Part shown: in pieces, positions 27,957 to 39,054 of the stretch
How positions within the stretch are numbered: the first letter of the stretch is position 1
Layout: every line of letters begins with the position of its first letter
NCBI RefSeq assembly: GCF_001591105.1
Contig: NZ_BCUD01000003.1
Span: forward strand, 215,564-279,563
DNA from: Vibrio nereis NBRC 15637
Lineage (GTDB): Bacteria; Pseudomonadota; Gammaproteobacteria; Enterobacterales; Vibrionaceae
Direction: 5' to 3'
DNA length: 64,000 bases
The notes under the pieces: model-generated
The model's database searches: none
The model's input: only the letters and a program-made list of their open reading frames with translations
Told to the model about the DNA's origin: nothing
Program-made: the position numbers and the translations under genes

Positions 27957-28988
27957 ATGAAAGCAATTTCTTTAGCCGAATTGGCTAATATCACCGGGGG
28001 GGAGCTACATGGTGACGCAGCAGCCACTGTCACCATGGTTGCGCCGATGGATAAGGCTCAGGACGGTCATGTGACTTTCCTGTCCAATCCTAAATACGCA
28101 AAGCACCTTGCCGAGTGCAACGCTACCGTTGTGATGGTGAAAGAAGCGCAGCGCGATGCTTGCAAAGGTAATGTTTTAGTGGTCGACGACCCGTACGTTG
28201 CTTTTGCCAAAGTCGCCCAAGCTCTAGACACAACACCCGCGCCAGCGATGGATATAGCGCCATCTGCGGTCATTGCAGCTGACGCCAATATCGGTAAAAA
28301 CGTTTCAATTGGTGCAAATGCCGTGATTGAGTCTGGTGTGACACTGGGTGATAACGTGGCAATTGGTGCAGGATGCTTTATTGGTAAAAACGCCGAGATC
28401 GGTTCGAACACGAAACTGTGGTCTAACGTGAGTATTTACCATGATGTAAGCATCGGTTCAGATTGTCTTATTCAAGCAAACACGGTTATTGGTTCAGACG
28501 GCTTTGGTTACGCGAATGCCAAAGGTGAATGGATTAAAATCCCTCAGCTTGGTTCGGTCAAAATCGGAAATCGCGTAGAAATCGGCGCATGTACTACCGT
28601 TGATCGAGGTGCATTAGACGATACGATTATCGAAGACAATGTCATCATTGATAACCAACTGCAGATCGCCCATAACGTACACATCGGATATGGTACTGCT
28701 ATGGCTGGTGGTACAGTTGTCGCGGGCAGTACAAAGATCGGTAAATACTGTATTATCGGTGGGGCTACTGTTATCAATGGTCACATTGATATTGTCGATG
28801 GCGTTACCATCACTGGTATGAGTATGGTGATGCGCAGTATTACTGATAAGGGTATGTACTCATCAGGAATTCCACTGCAGACCAACAAAGATTGGCGTAA
28901 AACTGCGGCGCGCGTTCATCGTATAGACGACATGAACAAGCGCTTAAAAGCGGTTGAAAAGCACTTTGAGCAGAAAGAAGAATCTTGA
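27957..28988 (+). CDS. lpxD: UDP-3-O-(3-hydroxyacyl)glucosamine N-acyltransferase
   Basis: LpxD adds the second hydroxyacyl chain in lipid A synthesis using acyl-ACP. The 343-residue protein has an N-terminal uridine-binding domain, then a left-handed beta helix of hexapeptide repeats ([16 protein letters not shown] and similar, residues about 105-290) and a helical C-terminus. The catalytic histidine is probably that in [10 protein letters not shown]. It lies six bases after skp in the lpx-fab cluster. Confidence 0.97.
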   Translation: MKAISLAELANITGGELHGDAAATVTMVAPMDKAQDGHVTFLSNPKYAKHLAECNATVVMVKEAQRDACKGNVLVVDDPYVAFAKVAQALDTTPAPAMDIAPSAVIAADANIGKNVSIGANAVIESGVTLGDNVAIGAGCFIGKNAEIGSNTKLWSNVSIYHDVSIGSDCLIQANTVIGSDGFGYANAKGEWIKIPQLGSVKIGNRVEIGACTTVDRGALDDTIIEDNVIIDNQLQIAHNVHIGYGTAMAGGTVVAGSTKIGKYCIIGGATVINGHIDIVDGVTITGMSMVMRSITDKGMYSSGIPLQTNKDWRKTAARVHRIDDMNKRLKAVEKHFEQKEES

Positions 28989-29003
28989 TTCCGTTTTTTG
29001 CTG

Positions 29004-29032
29004 AAAAAGGCTCGCGAAGTGCGAGTCTTTTT
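29004..29032 (+). terminator. Hairpin between lpxD and fabZ
   Basis: AAAAAGGCTCGC and GCGAGTCTTTTT pair around GAAGT with a T-run. This suggests that fabZ-lpxA also has its own promoter. Confidence 0.75.
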
Positions 29033-29079
29033 CGTCTATAATGCTGCCAGAAAAAATATTTAGCATTCAACATAGGAAT

Positions 29080-29538
29080 ATGACTTTGACTACTGAAAAG
29101 AAAACGATGAACATCACTGAAATTCAGGAACTGTTACCTCATCGCTACCCATTCTTACTGATTGATCGCGTAACGGATTACCAAGAAGAAAAGTACCTAA
29201 CGGCGATTAAAAACGTTTCAGTGAATGAACCTCAGTTTACAGGTCATTTCCCACAACTACCTGTGTTTCCAGGTGTATTGATCTTAGAAGCGATGGCACA
29301 GGCTACTGGGCTACTAGCATTCAGATCATTTGGTGCACCTACAGAAAATGAACTTTACTATTTCGCAAGTGTGGATGGTGCAAAATTCCGCAAGCCAGTG
29401 GTTCCTGGTGACCAACTGGTTATCGAAGTAGAGTTTTTAAAAGAGCGTCGTGGCATTGCTGCATTTAGTGGCGTGGCAAAAGTTGACGGCGAAGTGGTGT
29501 GTTCAGCCGAGCTGAAGTGTGCTCGTCGAGAGTTTTAA
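29080..29538 (+). CDS. fabZ: 3-hydroxyacyl-ACP dehydratase FabZ
   Basis: FabZ dehydrates 3-hydroxyacyl-ACP in fatty acid synthesis and competes with LpxA/LpxD for hydroxymyristoyl-ACP, which balances phospholipid and lipid A. The ATG at 29080 follows ATAGGAAT and gives 152 residues. Starts at 29041 or 29107 are possible but fit the ribosome site less well. The hot-dog motif is seen as [14 protein letters not shown], and the catalytic histidine and glutamate lie in [19 protein letters not shown]. Its stop is one base from the lpxA ATG. Confidence 0.96.
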   Translation: MTLTTEKKTMNITEIQELLPHRYPFLLIDRVTDYQEEKYLTAIKNVSVNEPQFTGHFPQLPVFPGVLILEAMAQATGLLAFRSFGAPTENELYYFASVDGAKFRKPVVPGDQLVIEVEFLKERRGIAAFSGVAKVDGEVVCSAELKCARREF

Positions 29539-29539
29539 T

Positions 29540-30328
29540 ATGATTCATGAAACTGCACAAATTCATCCATCAGCCGTGATTGAGGGTGATGTAACAATTG
29601 CTGCAAACGTGACCATCGGCCCATTTACTTACGTCTCAGGAAATATTGAGATAGGTGAAGGGACGGAAGTTATGTCTCATGTGGTGATTAAAGGTCACAC
29701 AACCATTGGTAAAGAAAACCGTATTTTTCCTCATGCTGTTATTGGTGAAGAAAACCAAGATAAAAAGTACGGCGGAGAAGAGACTACGGTTGTTATTGGT
29801 GATCGCAATGTGATCCGCGAAGCGGTTCAGATCCATCGTGGTACGGTTCAAGATAAAGCGACCACAGTCATTGGTGATGATAACTTGCTGTGCGTGAATG
29901 CGCACGTAGCGCATGATGTTATCGTTGGGAATCACACCCACATTGGTAACAACGCCATTCTTGGTGGCCACGTTACGGTTGAAGACCACGCTGGTGTTAT
30001 GGCGCTGTCTGCAATCCACCCATTCTGTAAAGTGGGCGCGTATAGCTATGTTGGCGGTTGCTCGGCGGTAGTAAAAGATGTACCGCCGTACGTACTTGCA
30101 CAGGGTAACCACGCGACACCGTTCGGTCTAAACCTGGTTGGTTTGCAGCGTAATGGTTTCGAAAAAGCAGAGTTACGTGCTTTGCGTAATGCTTACAAAG
30201 AGTTCTACCGCGCAGGTAAAACTCAGGCGGAAGCAAAAGAAGTGCTAAACGAGATGGCTCAAGACTGGCCTTCCATTAAGCATTTCATTGATTTTGTGGA
30301 AACTTCAGAGCGTGGCGTTATCCGCTAA
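29540..30328 (+). CDS. lpxA: UDP-N-acetylglucosamine acyltransferase
   Basis: LpxA starts lipid A synthesis by acylating the 3-OH of UDP-GlcNAc. The ATG at 29540 gives 262 residues, exactly the Escherichia coli length. An upstream in-frame start at 29519 would overlap fabZ and is not needed. The left-handed beta helix of hexapeptide repeats runs through the first two thirds, and the catalytic histidine lies in LCVNAHVAHD near residue 122. The C-terminus is helical. It is translationally close to fabZ. Confidence 0.97.
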   Translation: MIHETAQIHPSAVIEGDVTIAANVTIGPFTYVSGNIEIGEGTEVMSHVVIKGHTTIGKENRIFPHAVIGEENQDKKYGGEETTVVIGDRNVIREAVQIHRGTVQDKATTVIGDDNLLCVNAHVAHDVIVGNHTHIGNNAILGGHVTVEDHAGVMALSAIHPFCKVGAYSYVGGCSAVVKDVPPYVLAQGNHATPFGLNLVGLQRNGFEKAELRALRNAYKEFYRAGKTQAEAKEVLNEMAQDWPSIKHFIDFVETSERGVIR

Positions 30329-30347
30329 TATCTCTAAGTGATTGTGT

Positions 30348-30381
30348 AAAAAGATCGCAGCTGTTTGGTTGCGGTCTTTTT
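30348..30381 (+). terminator. Rho-independent hairpin between lpxA and lpxB
   Basis: AAAAAGATCGCAG pairs with TTGCGGTCTTTTT (with G-U pairs), followed by T. It leaves room for a separate lpxB promoter or readthrough. Confidence 0.75.
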
Positions 30382-30414
30382 GTGTTTTTATACCAATAGT
30401 TTGAAGTGGCTGAG

Positions 30415-31560
30415 ATGGAAAAACCATTACGTGTAGGTATTGTCGTTGGAGAGTTATCAGGTGATATGCTTGGTGAAGGCTTTATCAAGGCAATACAGGC
30501 TAAGTACCCTAATGCTGAATTTGTCGGTATTGGCGGACCTAAAATGAACGCGCTAGGCTGTCAGTCTTTGTTTGACATGGAAGAGCTGGCCGTCATGGGC
30601 CTCGTAGAAGTACTGGGTCGGCTGCCTAGGCTACTCAAAGTGAAAGCGGAGTTAGTTAAGTACTTTACCGACAACCCGCCTGATGTTTTTATTGGTATAG
30701 ATGCACCAGACTTCAATCTGCGTTTAGAACTCGACCTCAAAAAAGTGGGCATTAAAACCGTTCACTATGTGAGTCCCTCAGTCTGGGCTTGGAGACAAAA
30801 GCGCATTTTCAAAATAGAGGCGGCAACCAATCTCGTCCTAGCGTTTCTGCCATTTGAAAAAGCGTTTTATGATCAATATAAGGTGCCGTGTGAGTTTATT
30901 GGCCACACCCTGGCGGATGCCATTCCGTTAGTGTCAGAGAAACAGCCCGCACGAGAATTGCTAGGCTTAGAACAAGATAAAAAATGGCTCGCTGTCTTGC
31001 CGGGTAGTCGTGGCAGTGAACTAAAAATGCTCTCTCAGCCATTTATCGAAACTTGTAAGCGCCTAAAACAGCAACATCCTGATCTTGGTTTTGTAGTGGC
31101 ACTAGTCAATCAGAAGCGCCGCGAGCAATTCGAGCAGGCGTGGCAGGAATTTGCGCCAGAGTTGGATTTTAGACTGGTTGACGATACGGCGCGCAATGTT
31201 ATCACAGCGTCTGACGCCGTTATGCTCGCTTCTGGTACGGTTGCTTTGGAGTGCATGCTCATCAAACGCCCTATGGTGGTCGGCTATAAAGTGAATGCTT
31301 TTACCGCCTACCTTGCTCGTAAGATGCTAAAAACCAAATACGTATCGCTGCCGAACATTTTAGCCGATCAAGAGTTGGTTAAAGAGTTCCTTCAAGAAGA
31401 GTGCACAGTTGAAAACCTAGCGGCAGAAGTGGGACGTTTGCTCGGTGATGAAGGTGCGCAGATGGTCGAGAAATTCACCGAAATGCATCATTGGATCCGC
31501 AAAGACGCTGATAAGCAAGCAGCCAAAGCCGTACTTAATCTGATAGGCAAAGATTATTAA
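30415..31560 (+). CDS. lpxB: Lipid A disaccharide synthase
   Basis: LpxB joins UDP-2,3-diacylglucosamine and lipid X into the lipid A disaccharide at the inner membrane face. The ATG at 30415 gives 381 residues, against about 382 in Escherichia coli. A GTG at 30406 adds only three. Recognisable segments are GELSGDMLG at the N-terminus, the [11 protein letters not shown] motif, [12 protein letters not shown] and the C-terminal nucleotide-binding [10 protein letters not shown]. It is a GT19 glycosyltransferase. It lies five bases before rnhB. Confidence 0.97.
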   Translation: MEKPLRVGIVVGELSGDMLGEGFIKAIQAKYPNAEFVGIGGPKMNALGCQSLFDMEELAVMGLVEVLGRLPRLLKVKAELVKYFTDNPPDVFIGIDAPDFNLRLELDLKKVGIKTVHYVSPSVWAWRQKRIFKIEAATNLVLAFLPFEKAFYDQYKVPCEFIGHTLADAIPLVSEKQPARELLGLEQDKKWLAVLPGSRGSELKMLSQPFIETCKRLKQQHPDLGFVVALVNQKRREQFEQAWQEFAPELDFRLVDDTARNVITASDAVMLASGTVALECMLIKRPMVVGYKVNAFTAYLARKMLKTKYVSLPNILADQELVKEFLQEECTVENLAAEVGRLLGDEGAQMVEKFTEMHHWIRKDADKQAAKAVLNLIGKDY

Positions 31561-31565
31561 CAATT

Positions 31566-32183
31566 ATGACTAAAGAAAAAAAAGAACTTCCTCCATTTGA
31601 ATACCCGTTGGGTTACCAATTTGTCGCGGGTGTTGATGAAGTGGGGCGCGGCCCTTTAGTGGGTGATGTGGTCACAGCAGCGGTGATTCTTGACCCACAT
31701 AATCCTATTGCAGGTCTCAACGACTCAAAAAAACTGTCAGATAAAAAACGTTTGGCGCTGCTGCCTGAAATAAAAGAAAAAGCGCTGGCTTGGTCTATCG
31801 GTCGTTGCTCACCAACTGAAATTGACGAGCTCAATATTCTTCAGGCGACCATGGTGGCGATGCAAAGAGCCATTGAAGGTTTAAGTATAAAACCCGACTT
31901 AGCGCTGATTGACGGTAACCGTATTCCAAAACTTGATATGGATGCGCAAGCGGTTGTCAAAGGGGATATGCGCGTGGCCGAAATCAGCGCAGCCTCGATT
32001 ATCGCGAAAGTGGTTCGTGACCAAGAAATGGAAGAGCTGGATAAGTTACACCCTGAATTTGGCTTTGCTAAACACAAGGGCTATCCGACCAAAGCGCACT
32101 TTGAAGCGATAGACAAACACGGTGTGATAGACCAGCACCGCAAGAGCTTTAAGCCAGTAAAGCGCGCACTTGGTCTAGAATAA
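31566..32183 (+). CDS. rnhB: Ribonuclease HII
   Basis: RNase HII removes single ribonucleotides and RNA primers from DNA. The 205-residue protein has the active-site motif [14 protein letters not shown] near residues 20-33, the third acidic residue in LIDGNRIPK and the fourth in the conserved central helix [14 protein letters not shown]. It follows lpxB closely and precedes dnaE, linking lipid A and replication genes in one conserved string. Confidence 0.97.
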   Translation: MTKEKKELPPFEYPLGYQFVAGVDEVGRGPLVGDVVTAAVILDPHNPIAGLNDSKKLSDKKRLALLPEIKEKALAWSIGRCSPTEIDELNILQATMVAMQRAIEGLSIKPDLALIDGNRIPKLDMDAQAVVKGDMRVAEISAASIIAKVVRDQEMEELDKLHPEFGFAKHKGYPTKAHFEAIDKHGVIDQHRKSFKPVKRALGLE

Positions 32184-32195
32184 ACCAGACGGAAG

Positions 32196-32219
32196 TATAC
32201 CCTAGTGAATTAGGGTATA
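32196..32219. repeat. Perfect 9-bp inverted repeat upstream of dnaE
   Basis: TATACCCTA (32196-32204) and TAGGGTATA (32211-32219) flank GTGAAT. There is no following T-run, so a conventional terminator is unlikely. It lies 70 bases before the dnaE start and could be an operator or a weak end for rnhB. Confidence 0.5.
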
Positions 32220-32288
32220 TCTCCGATTTTATATCACGTAAAATACTTCGATTATCTCTCCGATTAAGCATTATTTGCGGAACACAGC

Positions 32289-35200
32289 ATGTCAGATCCT
32301 AAGTTTGTCCACCTTCGAGTTCATAGTGACTTTTCTATGGTTGATGGCCTCTCCAAAGTGCCCCCATTGGTTAAGAAAGTGGCTGAAATGGGTATGCCCG
32401 CGGTAGCCCTTACCGATTTTACTAACCTGTGTGGATTGGTGAAGTTCTATGGAACGGCGCATGGATGTGGCGTTAAGCCGATCATTGGTGCTGACTTCGC
32501 GATGCAGTCGCCAGAGTTTGGTGATGAGTTAACCAAACTCACCGTACTGGCGGCAGACAATGTGGGTTATAAGAACCTGACTTTACTGATCTCTAAAGCC
32601 TACTTGCGTGGTCATATCCAGCATCAGCCAGTGATCGATAAAGAATGGTTAGCCGAGTTATCAGAAGGTTTAATCGTCCTATCTGGTGGAAAAAGCGGAG
32701 AGATTGGTAGAGCGTTACTTAAGGGGAACAATGGTACAGTTCAATCGTGTGTGGAGTTTTATCAAACACATTTCCCTGACCGATTCTATCTAGAGCTCAC
32801 GCGGACAGGTCGTGCTGATGAAGAAAGCTACCTGCACTTCGCGCTTGAACTGGCGGAACAGACTGACTTGCCTGTTGTGGCAACTAACGACGTGGTCATT
32901 CTTGATGAGTCCTTTTTCGATGCGCATGAAATCCGCGTTGCGATTCACGACGGCTATACCTTAGAAGATCCTCGACGTCCAAAACTCTACAGCCCTCAGC
33001 AATATCTGCGCAGTGAAGAGGAAATGTGTGCACTGTTTGCCGACATTCCCGAAGCACTCGAAAACAGTGTTGAAATTGCTAAGCGTTGTAACGTGACTGT
33101 CCGTTTAGGCGAGTATTTCCTTCCAGCCTTCCCAACTGAAGGTATGGAGGAAACCGAGTTCTTGGTTAAGAAATCAGAAGAAGGCTTAGAAGATCGATTA
33201 GAGTTTCTATTCCCAGATGCAGAAGAGCGCGCTAAACGCCGCCCTGAATACGATGACCGTCTTAAGATCGAACTCGAAGTAATCAACAACATGGGATTCC
33301 CAGGTTACTTCCTGATCGTAATGGAGTTCATCCAGTGGTCTAAAGATAATGATATTCCGGTTGGTCCGGGCCGAGGTTCGGGTGCGGGTTCTTTGGTGGC
33401 CTACGCACTGAAAATCACAGACTTAGACCCTCTGGAATATGATCTGCTGTTCGAACGTTTCTTGAACCCAGAACGCGTTTCGATGCCCGATTTCGATGTC
33501 GACTTCTGTATGGATAAACGTGACCAAGTAATTGATCACGTGGCTGATATGTATGGTCGTGATGCGGTATCTCAGATCATCACATTCGGTACCATGGCCG
33601 CCAAAGCGGTAATTCGTGATGTGGGGCGTGTGCTTGGTCACCCGTTTGGTTTTGTCGACCGTATCTCGAAGCTGGTACCACCCGATCCAGGCATGACGCT
33701 TGAAAAAGCCTTCAAAGCCGAGCCGGCGCTACCGGAATTATACGAGGCAGATGAAGAAGTCAAAGAGCTGATCGATATGTGCCGCATCCTTGAAGGTTGT
33801 ACACGTAACGCCGGTAAACACGCGGGTGGTGTGGTGATCTCGCCGACCACTATTACTGACTTCGCGCCAATTTACGCCGATGCTGAAGGTCACTTCCCAG
33901 TAACACAATTCGATAAGAATGACGTTGAAACCGCGGGCTTGGTTAAGTTTGACTTCTTGGGTTTGCGTACTTTAACCATTATCGATTGGGCGTTGGGGCT
34001 TATTAACCCGCGTTTAGAGCGTGAAGGGCTAGAGCCAGTTCGAATTGAATCAATCCCACTAGAGGATGAAGCGTCATTCCGATTGCTGCAAAACTCTGAA
34101 ACAACAGCGGTATTCCAGCTTGAATCTCGCGGTATGAAAGAGCTGATCAAGCGTCTTCAGCCGGACTGTTTCGAAGATATCATCGCATTGGTGGCACTTT
34201 TCCGCCCTGGTCCACTACAGTCAGGCATGGTAGATAACTTTATCGACCGTAAACATGGCCGAGAAGCGGTATCGTACCCAGATGAAAAGTGGCAGCACGA
34301 ATCACTAAAAGAGATCTTAGACCCTACCTACGGCATCATTCTGTATCAGGAACAGGTAATGCAGATCGCTCAGGTCTTATCCGGTTATACCTTAGGCGGA
34401 GCAGACATGCTGCGTCGTGCAATGGGTAAGAAAAAACCAGAAGAGATGGCCAAGCAGCGCGCTACCTTCGAAGAAGGGGCGGTGAAGAATGGTATCGACG
34501 GCGAACTGGCGATGAAGATCTTCGACCTGGTAGAAAAATTCGCAGGTTACGGCTTCAACAAATCTCACTCGGCAGCCTATGCACTGGTTTCTTACCAGAC
34601 CCTTTGGCTTAAAACCCATTATCCGGCCGAGTTTATGGCAGCGGTAATGACGGCTGATATGGATAACACGGAGAAGGTTGTTGGCCTTGTCGATGAATGT
34701 ATTCGTATGAAGCTTAAAGTGCTGCCGCCAGACATCAACTCAGGCTTATACCGATTCAATGTTGATGAAGATGGTGCAATTGTATACGGTATTGGAGCGA
34801 TCAAAGGGGTAGGTGAAGGCCCGATCGAAGCCATCTTAGAAGCTCGCAATAAAGATGGACACTTTAAAGACCTGTTTGACTTCTGTGCGCGTATTGATCT
34901 TAAAAAGGTTAACAAACGCGTGATTGAAAAGCTGATTTATGCAGGGGCACTTGACCGTCTTGGGCCTCACCGAGCCGCAATGATGGCGTCATTGAATGAT
35001 GCGGTGAAAGCAGCCAGCCAGCACCACCAAGCGGAAGCATTTGGCCAAAGTGACTTATTTGGTGTACTTACCGAAGCTCCGGAAGAAGTCGAAAATAAAT
35101 ACACCAAAGTCCCTGCCTGGCCGGAAAAAGTTTGGCTGGAAGGCGAGCGTTCCACTCTGGGCCTTTATTTGACCGGGCACCCAATTAATGCCTATTTAAA

Positions 35201-35768
35201 GGAACTGGGTAAGTACACCAGTTGTCGACTAAAAGACGCCACACCAACCAGACGTGACCAAAGTGTGACAGTAGCTGGTTTAGTGATTGCGTCCAGAGTC
35301 ATGACCACCAAGCGCGGCACCCGAATCGGAATCATGACATTGGATGACCGAAGTGGTCGAATGGAAGTCATGTTGTTTTCAGATGCGCTGGATAAATACG
35401 CAGAACTTCTCGAAACAGACAGAATTTTGGTGGTTTCGGGACAGGTCAGCTTTGATGATTTCAATGGTGGTCTTAAAATGTCCGCGCGCGAGGTTATGGA
35501 TCTCGGCACCGCACGCGAAAAGTATGCACGCGGATTATCTGTTTCGATTGATGAATCTCAAATCGACAGTCAGTTTTTTGAGCGCTTTAGTAAAATTCTA
35601 GAGCCTCATCGGGCAGGAACCGTTCCTGTCCATGTATATTACCAACGTAGCGATGCACGAGCGCGTTTAACGTTAGGTACTGAATGGCGAGTAACGCCAA
35701 GCGACACATTATTAGATGATTTAAAACAGCTACTTGGGAAAGGCCAGGTAGAACTCGAATTTAACTAA
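32289..35768 (+). CDS. dnaE: DNA polymerase III alpha subunit
   Basis: DnaE is the replicative polymerase. The 1159-residue protein has the N-terminal PHP domain ([12 protein letters not shown]), the palm with [11 protein letters not shown] and the catalytic PDFDVDFC (D401 and D403), the fingers, a helix-hairpin-helix region, an OB fold (about 990-1075) and a C-terminal tau-binding part. Length equals that of enteric DnaE. Its proofreading partner DnaQ is encoded at 44263-45003. It is followed by accA 36 bases downstream, as in Escherichia coli. Confidence 0.98.
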   Translation: MSDPKFVHLRVHSDFSMVDGLSKVPPLVKKVAEMGMPAVALTDFTNLCGLVKFYGTAHGCGVKPIIGADFAMQSPEFGDELTKLTVLAADNVGYKNLTLLISKAYLRGHIQHQPVIDKEWLAELSEGLIVLSGGKSGEIGRALLKGNNGTVQSCVEFYQTHFPDRFYLELTRTGRADEESYLHFALELAEQTDLPVVATNDVVILDESFFDAHEIRVAIHDGYTLEDPRRPKLYSPQQYLRSEEEMCALFADIPEALENSVEIAKRCNVTVRLGEYFLPAFPTEGMEETEFLVKKSEEGLEDRLEFLFPDAEERAKRRPEYDDRLKIELEVINNMGFPGYFLIVMEFIQWSKDNDIPVGPGRGSGAGSLVAYALKITDLDPLEYDLLFERFLNPERVSMPDFDVDFCMDKRDQVIDHVADMYGRDAVSQIITFGTMAAKAVIRDVGRVLGHPFGFVDRISKLVPPDPGMTLEKAFKAEPALPELYEADEEVKELIDMCRILEGCTRNAGKHAGGVVISPTTITDFAPIYADAEGHFPVTQFDKNDVETAGLVKFDFLGLRTLTIIDWALGLINPRLEREGLEPVRIESIPLEDEASFRLLQNSETTAVFQLESRGMKELIKRLQPDCFEDIIALVALFRPGPLQSGMVDNFIDRKHGREAVSYPDEKWQHESLKEILDPTYGIILYQEQVMQIAQVLSGYTLGGADMLRRAMGKKKPEEMAKQRATFEEGAVKNGIDGELAMKIFDLVEKFAGYGFNKSHSAAYALVSYQTLWLKTHYPAEFMAAVMTADMDNTEKVVGLVDECIRMKLKVLPPDINSGLYRFNVDEDGAIVYGIGAIKGVGEGPIEAILEARNKDGHFKDLFDFCARIDLKKVNKRVIEKLIYAGALDRLGPHRAAMMASLNDAVKAASQHHQAEAFGQSDLFGVLTEAPEEVENKYTKVPAWPEKVWLEGERSTLGLYLTGHPINAYLKELGKYTSCRLKDATPTRRDQSVTVAGLVIASRVMTTKRGTRIGIMTLDDRSGRMEVMLFSDALDKYAELLETDRILVVSGQVSFDDFNGGLKMSAREVMDLGTAREKYARGLSVSIDESQIDSQFFERFSKILEPHRAGTVPVHVYYQRSDARARLTLGTEWRVTPSDTLLDDLKQLLGKGQVELEFN

Positions 35769-35804
35769 ATTCGGTGACAGCACCGAATCAAAAAGGATCT
35801 ATAG

Positions 35805-36764
35805 ATGAGCCTGAACTTTTTAGAATTTGAAAAGCCTATCGCAGAACTAGAAGCTAAGATTGAAGCACTTCGTGATGTCTCTCGTCACGGTGGTGATTCT
35901 GGCGTAGATCTGGATAAAGAGATCGAACAGCTAGAGAAAAAGAGCTTAGAGCTTAAGAAAAAGACCTTTAGCGATCTTGGTGCTTGGGAAACAGCTCAGC
36001 TAGCTCGCCACCCACTACGTCCTTACACGCTGGATTATATCGAGCACGCTTTTACTGAGTTTGAAGAGCTAGCGGGTGACCGTGCTTATGCTGACGACAA
36101 AGCGATCGTTGGTGGTATGGCTCGTCTGAATGGTCGCCCAGTGATGATCATTGGTCATCAGAAAGGTCGAGAAACAAAAGAAAAAGTAAAACGTAACTTT
36201 GGTATGCCAAAACCGGAAGGTTACCGTAAAGCATTGCGCCTAATGGAAATGGCTGAGCGCTTTAACATGCCTATCATTACGTTCATCGATACCGCGGGTG
36301 CATACCCAGGTGTTGGTGCAGAAGAGCGCGGTCAGTCTGAAGCGATTGCGAAGAACTTAAAAGTGATGTCTGGCCTTAAAGTACCTGTGATTTGTAACGT
36401 TGTGGGTGAAGGTGGTTCTGGTGGTGCACTTGCTATCGGTGTGGGTGACTACGTAAACATGCTTCAGTACTCAACGTACTCTGTTATCTCACCAGAAGGT
36501 TGTGCCTCTATCCTATGGCGTGATTCAGACAAAGCGCCACAAGCTGCGGACGCGATGGGTCTAACTGCTCCTCGTTTGAAAGAGCTAGAGCTGATTGACC
36601 AAATCATCGAAGAACCTCTAGGCGGCGCACATCGCGATCCTGTTCAGATGGCAGCCAACATGAAAGAGACTCTTCTAAAACAGCTAGAAGAACTGGAACA
36701 GTTTGATAACGAAACGCTTCTAGAACGTCGTTACCAGCGTTTGATGAGCTACGGCTACTGCTGA
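35805..36764 (+). CDS. accA: Acetyl-CoA carboxylase carboxyltransferase subunit alpha
   Basis: AccA and AccD transfer carboxyl from biotin to acetyl-CoA, the first step of fatty acid synthesis. The 319-residue protein has an N-terminal helical segment (residues 1-60) and the crotonase-like core with [17 protein letters not shown] and [15 protein letters not shown], which form the oxyanion and substrate sites. It matches the family length. It is probably read partly from dnaE and is closed by a terminator. Confidence 0.98.
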   Translation: MSLNFLEFEKPIAELEAKIEALRDVSRHGGDSGVDLDKEIEQLEKKSLELKKKTFSDLGAWETAQLARHPLRPYTLDYIEHAFTEFEELAGDRAYADDKAIVGGMARLNGRPVMIIGHQKGRETKEKVKRNFGMPKPEGYRKALRLMEMAERFNMPIITFIDTAGAYPGVGAEERGQSEAIAKNLKVMSGLKVPVICNVVGEGGSGGALAIGVGDYVNMLQYSTYSVISPEGCASILWRDSDKAPQAADAMGLTAPRLKELELIDQIIEEPLGGAHRDPVQMAANMKETLLKQLEELEQFDNETLLERRYQRLMSYGYC

Positions 36765-36784
36765 TCACCAGCGTAATTGATTTG

Positions 36785-36813
36785 AAAAGGCTGAACTTAG
36801 GTTCAGCCTTTTT
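36785..36813 (+). terminator. Rho-independent terminator after accA
   Basis: AAAAGGCTGAAC and GTTCAGCCTTTTT form a near-perfect stem with a TTAG loop. Confidence 0.9.
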
Positions 36814-36860
36814 GTTTTTGGGTATAGACTAAAGCCAACTATTTTTCCTTACATCATGTT

Positions 36861-38171
36861 ATGAACTTATATCAGAACTTCTCGACCATCCTTGACCGAC
36901 ACTACGTACCAGGAACTCGTATTATATTGGCCTTCAGTGGTGGTGTAGATTCACGGGTCTTGCTGGATCTATTAGCTCGTTATAGTGAGGAAAACCCCAT
37001 CGAGTGCAAAGCCGTATATGTTCACCATGGGTTGAGTGACAACGCAGATACCTGGCAACAACAATGCCAAGCGTGGGCTTTACAGGCGGGTATCGACTTT
37101 GTTGCGGAGCGCGTTCAAGTTGAGGCCAAAGGGAAAAGTCTTGAAGCGTGTGCACGTGAAGCCCGCTATAACGCTTTGGGGGGGCACCTTAATTCTGGGG
37201 ATCTTTTGTTAACCGGACAGCACAGTGACGATCAAGTAGAAACCTTTTTGTTGGCGCTTAAGCGGGGAAGTGGCCCTAAAGGCTTGTCAGCAATGGCTGA
37301 GGCTATGGCATTTGGCAGCGCGACGATTGTGCGTCCTCTACTGACGGTGAGCCGCTCGCAGATAGAAGCCTACGCGCTCCAGCAGGGTTTACAGTGGGTA
37401 GAAGACGAAAGTAACCAAGACGTTCGTTTTGACCGCAACTTTATTCGTCACCAAATCTCTCCGCTACTTAATCAACGTTGGCCTCACTTTGCTCAGGCGG
37501 TCAATCGCAGCGCGCAATTGTGTGCCGAGCAAGAAATGTTGATCGAGGAGTTACTGCAAGAAAAATTGGAAAAAGCACTAACACTGGATGGCGGTTTGGA
37601 TATCGATGTGCTGAGCGCTGTCAGTGAGTTGTCACGAGCAAGGCTAATTCGTATGTGGTTAACACAGCATAATATTCGTATGCCGAGTCGAGACCACCTT
37701 AGCAAAATTTGGGCAGAGGTTGCTCAGGCAAAGCAAGATGCCAACCCAGTATTAAACCTTGCCGGTACGCAGATACGCCGTTTTTCAAATAAGCTGTATG
37801 CCATTGCCGAGAGTGAAGACTTAAGTGGTTGGGAAAAAACACTTGAGGTCGATGAGAGCATTGAACTACCAGATAGTTTGGGCTGCTTGACCGTTCAGTC
37901 TTCAGAAAGTGGAAGCTTATCGCTGCAGGCGTTGGTGGAAGGGGAACTGAGAGTGACCTTTAATCCTGAAGGATTAAGTGCCCGCCCGACGGACAGAGTG
38001 CATAGCCGCAAGCTTAAAAAACTATTTCAAGAGTATGGTGTCCCTAGTTGGCAGCGCCGTCGCATGCCGATATTGATGTGTGGGGAGAAGGTTGTAGCCA
38101 TCGCAGGTTTGTTTATTGATCATCAATTTACAGGCCAAGATTGTGAACTAATCTGGGACAAGTCATCCTAA
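36861..38171 (+). CDS. tilS: tRNA(Ile)-lysidine synthase
   Basis: TilS attaches lysine to C34 of the CAT-anticodon isoleucine tRNA so that it reads AUA. The 436-residue protein begins with the PP-loop ATPase domain: SGGVDS at residues 26-31 and VHHGLSDNAD near 54-63. It continues with the linker domain (NFIRHQISPLL) and the C-terminal tRNA-binding domains. It follows accA after a terminator, as in other gamma-proteobacteria. Confidence 0.95.
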   Translation: MNLYQNFSTILDRHYVPGTRIILAFSGGVDSRVLLDLLARYSEENPIECKAVYVHHGLSDNADTWQQQCQAWALQAGIDFVAERVQVEAKGKSLEACAREARYNALGGHLNSGDLLLTGQHSDDQVETFLLALKRGSGPKGLSAMAEAMAFGSATIVRPLLTVSRSQIEAYALQQGLQWVEDESNQDVRFDRNFIRHQISPLLNQRWPHFAQAVNRSAQLCAEQEMLIEELLQEKLEKALTLDGGLDIDVLSAVSELSRARLIRMWLTQHNIRMPSRDHLSKIWAEVAQAKQDANPVLNLAGTQIRRFSNKLYAIAESEDLSGWEKTLEVDESIELPDSLGCLTVQSSESGSLSLQALVEGELRVTFNPEGLSARPTDRVHSRKLKKLFQEYGVPSWQRRRMPILMCGEKVVAIAGLFIDHQFTGQDCELIWDKSS

Positions 38172-38246
38172 GTTGTGTAAAAATCTCTCCCATAAAAAGC
38201 ACATAATAACTAGGTCAATGGATCTACGACATAATAAGGAAGAGCA

Positions 38247-38561
38247 ATGAAAAAACTCGCTATTGGAATGGTAATCGGTATGAGCCTTCTTGGCGGTCAG
38301 GCGATGGCTGCTGGTGACGTCGCTGCTGGTAAAGCAAAAGCAGCAGTGTGTGCGGCTTGTCATGGCGCTGATGGTATCGCAGTGATCCCAGGTTACCCAA
38401 ACCTGAAAGGTCAGAACGAGCAGTACATTGTCTCGTCAATTAATGCATACAAAAACAAAGAGCGTAATGGCGGTTTGGCTGCTGTGATGCAAGCGCAAGC
38501 CGCTATGCTAAGTGATGCAGATATTGCTAACCTTGCCGCGTACTACTCAAGCCTTAAGTAA
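38247..38561 (+). CDS. Periplasmic class I cytochrome c (c4/c554-like, single heme)
   Basis: The 104-residue precursor has a signal peptide (cut near AMA/AGD) and one heme site, CAACH (C35, C38, H39). The distal iron ligand is probably a methionine in the [13 protein letters not shown] segment (M81 or M87). The layout resembles one domain of cytochrome c4, or the small cytochrome c554 of vibrios. It should carry electrons in the periplasm to a terminal oxidase or reductase. It stands alone between tilS and glnB with its own terminator, so its partner is not shown by context. Confidence 0.85.
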   Translation: MKKLAIGMVIGMSLLGGQAMAAGDVAAGKAKAAVCAACHGADGIAVIPGYPNLKGQNEQYIVSSINAYKNKERNGGLAAVMQAQAAMLSDADIANLAAYYSSLK

Positions 38562-38582
38562 GCACTACTTAAAGTCAGTTTT

Positions 38583-38611
38583 AGCCTGAGCTTAAATCGC
38601 TCGGGCTTTTT
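38583..38611 (+). terminator. Rho-independent terminator after the cytochrome c gene
   Basis: AGCCTGAGC and GCTCGGGCT (one G-U pair) form the stem, followed by TTTT. Confidence 0.85.
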
Positions 38612-38664
38612 ATTGCTTAAATAACATGGGATAATGGCCGATATAGCCAAAGTTTAAGGGATGA

Positions 38665-39006
<342 letters not shown>

Positions 39007-39016
39007 GTCTCCTGAT

Positions 39017-39042
39017 AAAAAGAGCCGCAAGGCTCTTTTTTT
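39017..39042 (+). terminator. Rho-independent terminator after glnB
   Basis: AAAAAGAGCC and GGCTCTTTTTTT form a perfect stem with a GCAA tetraloop. Confidence 0.92.
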
Positions 39043-39054
39043 GCATTTTAGATC

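Noticed and set aside
29636..30112. A 158-codon minus-strand frame opposite lpxA
   Set aside because: It is a shadow of the hexapeptide-repeat codons of lpxA, without its own start signals.
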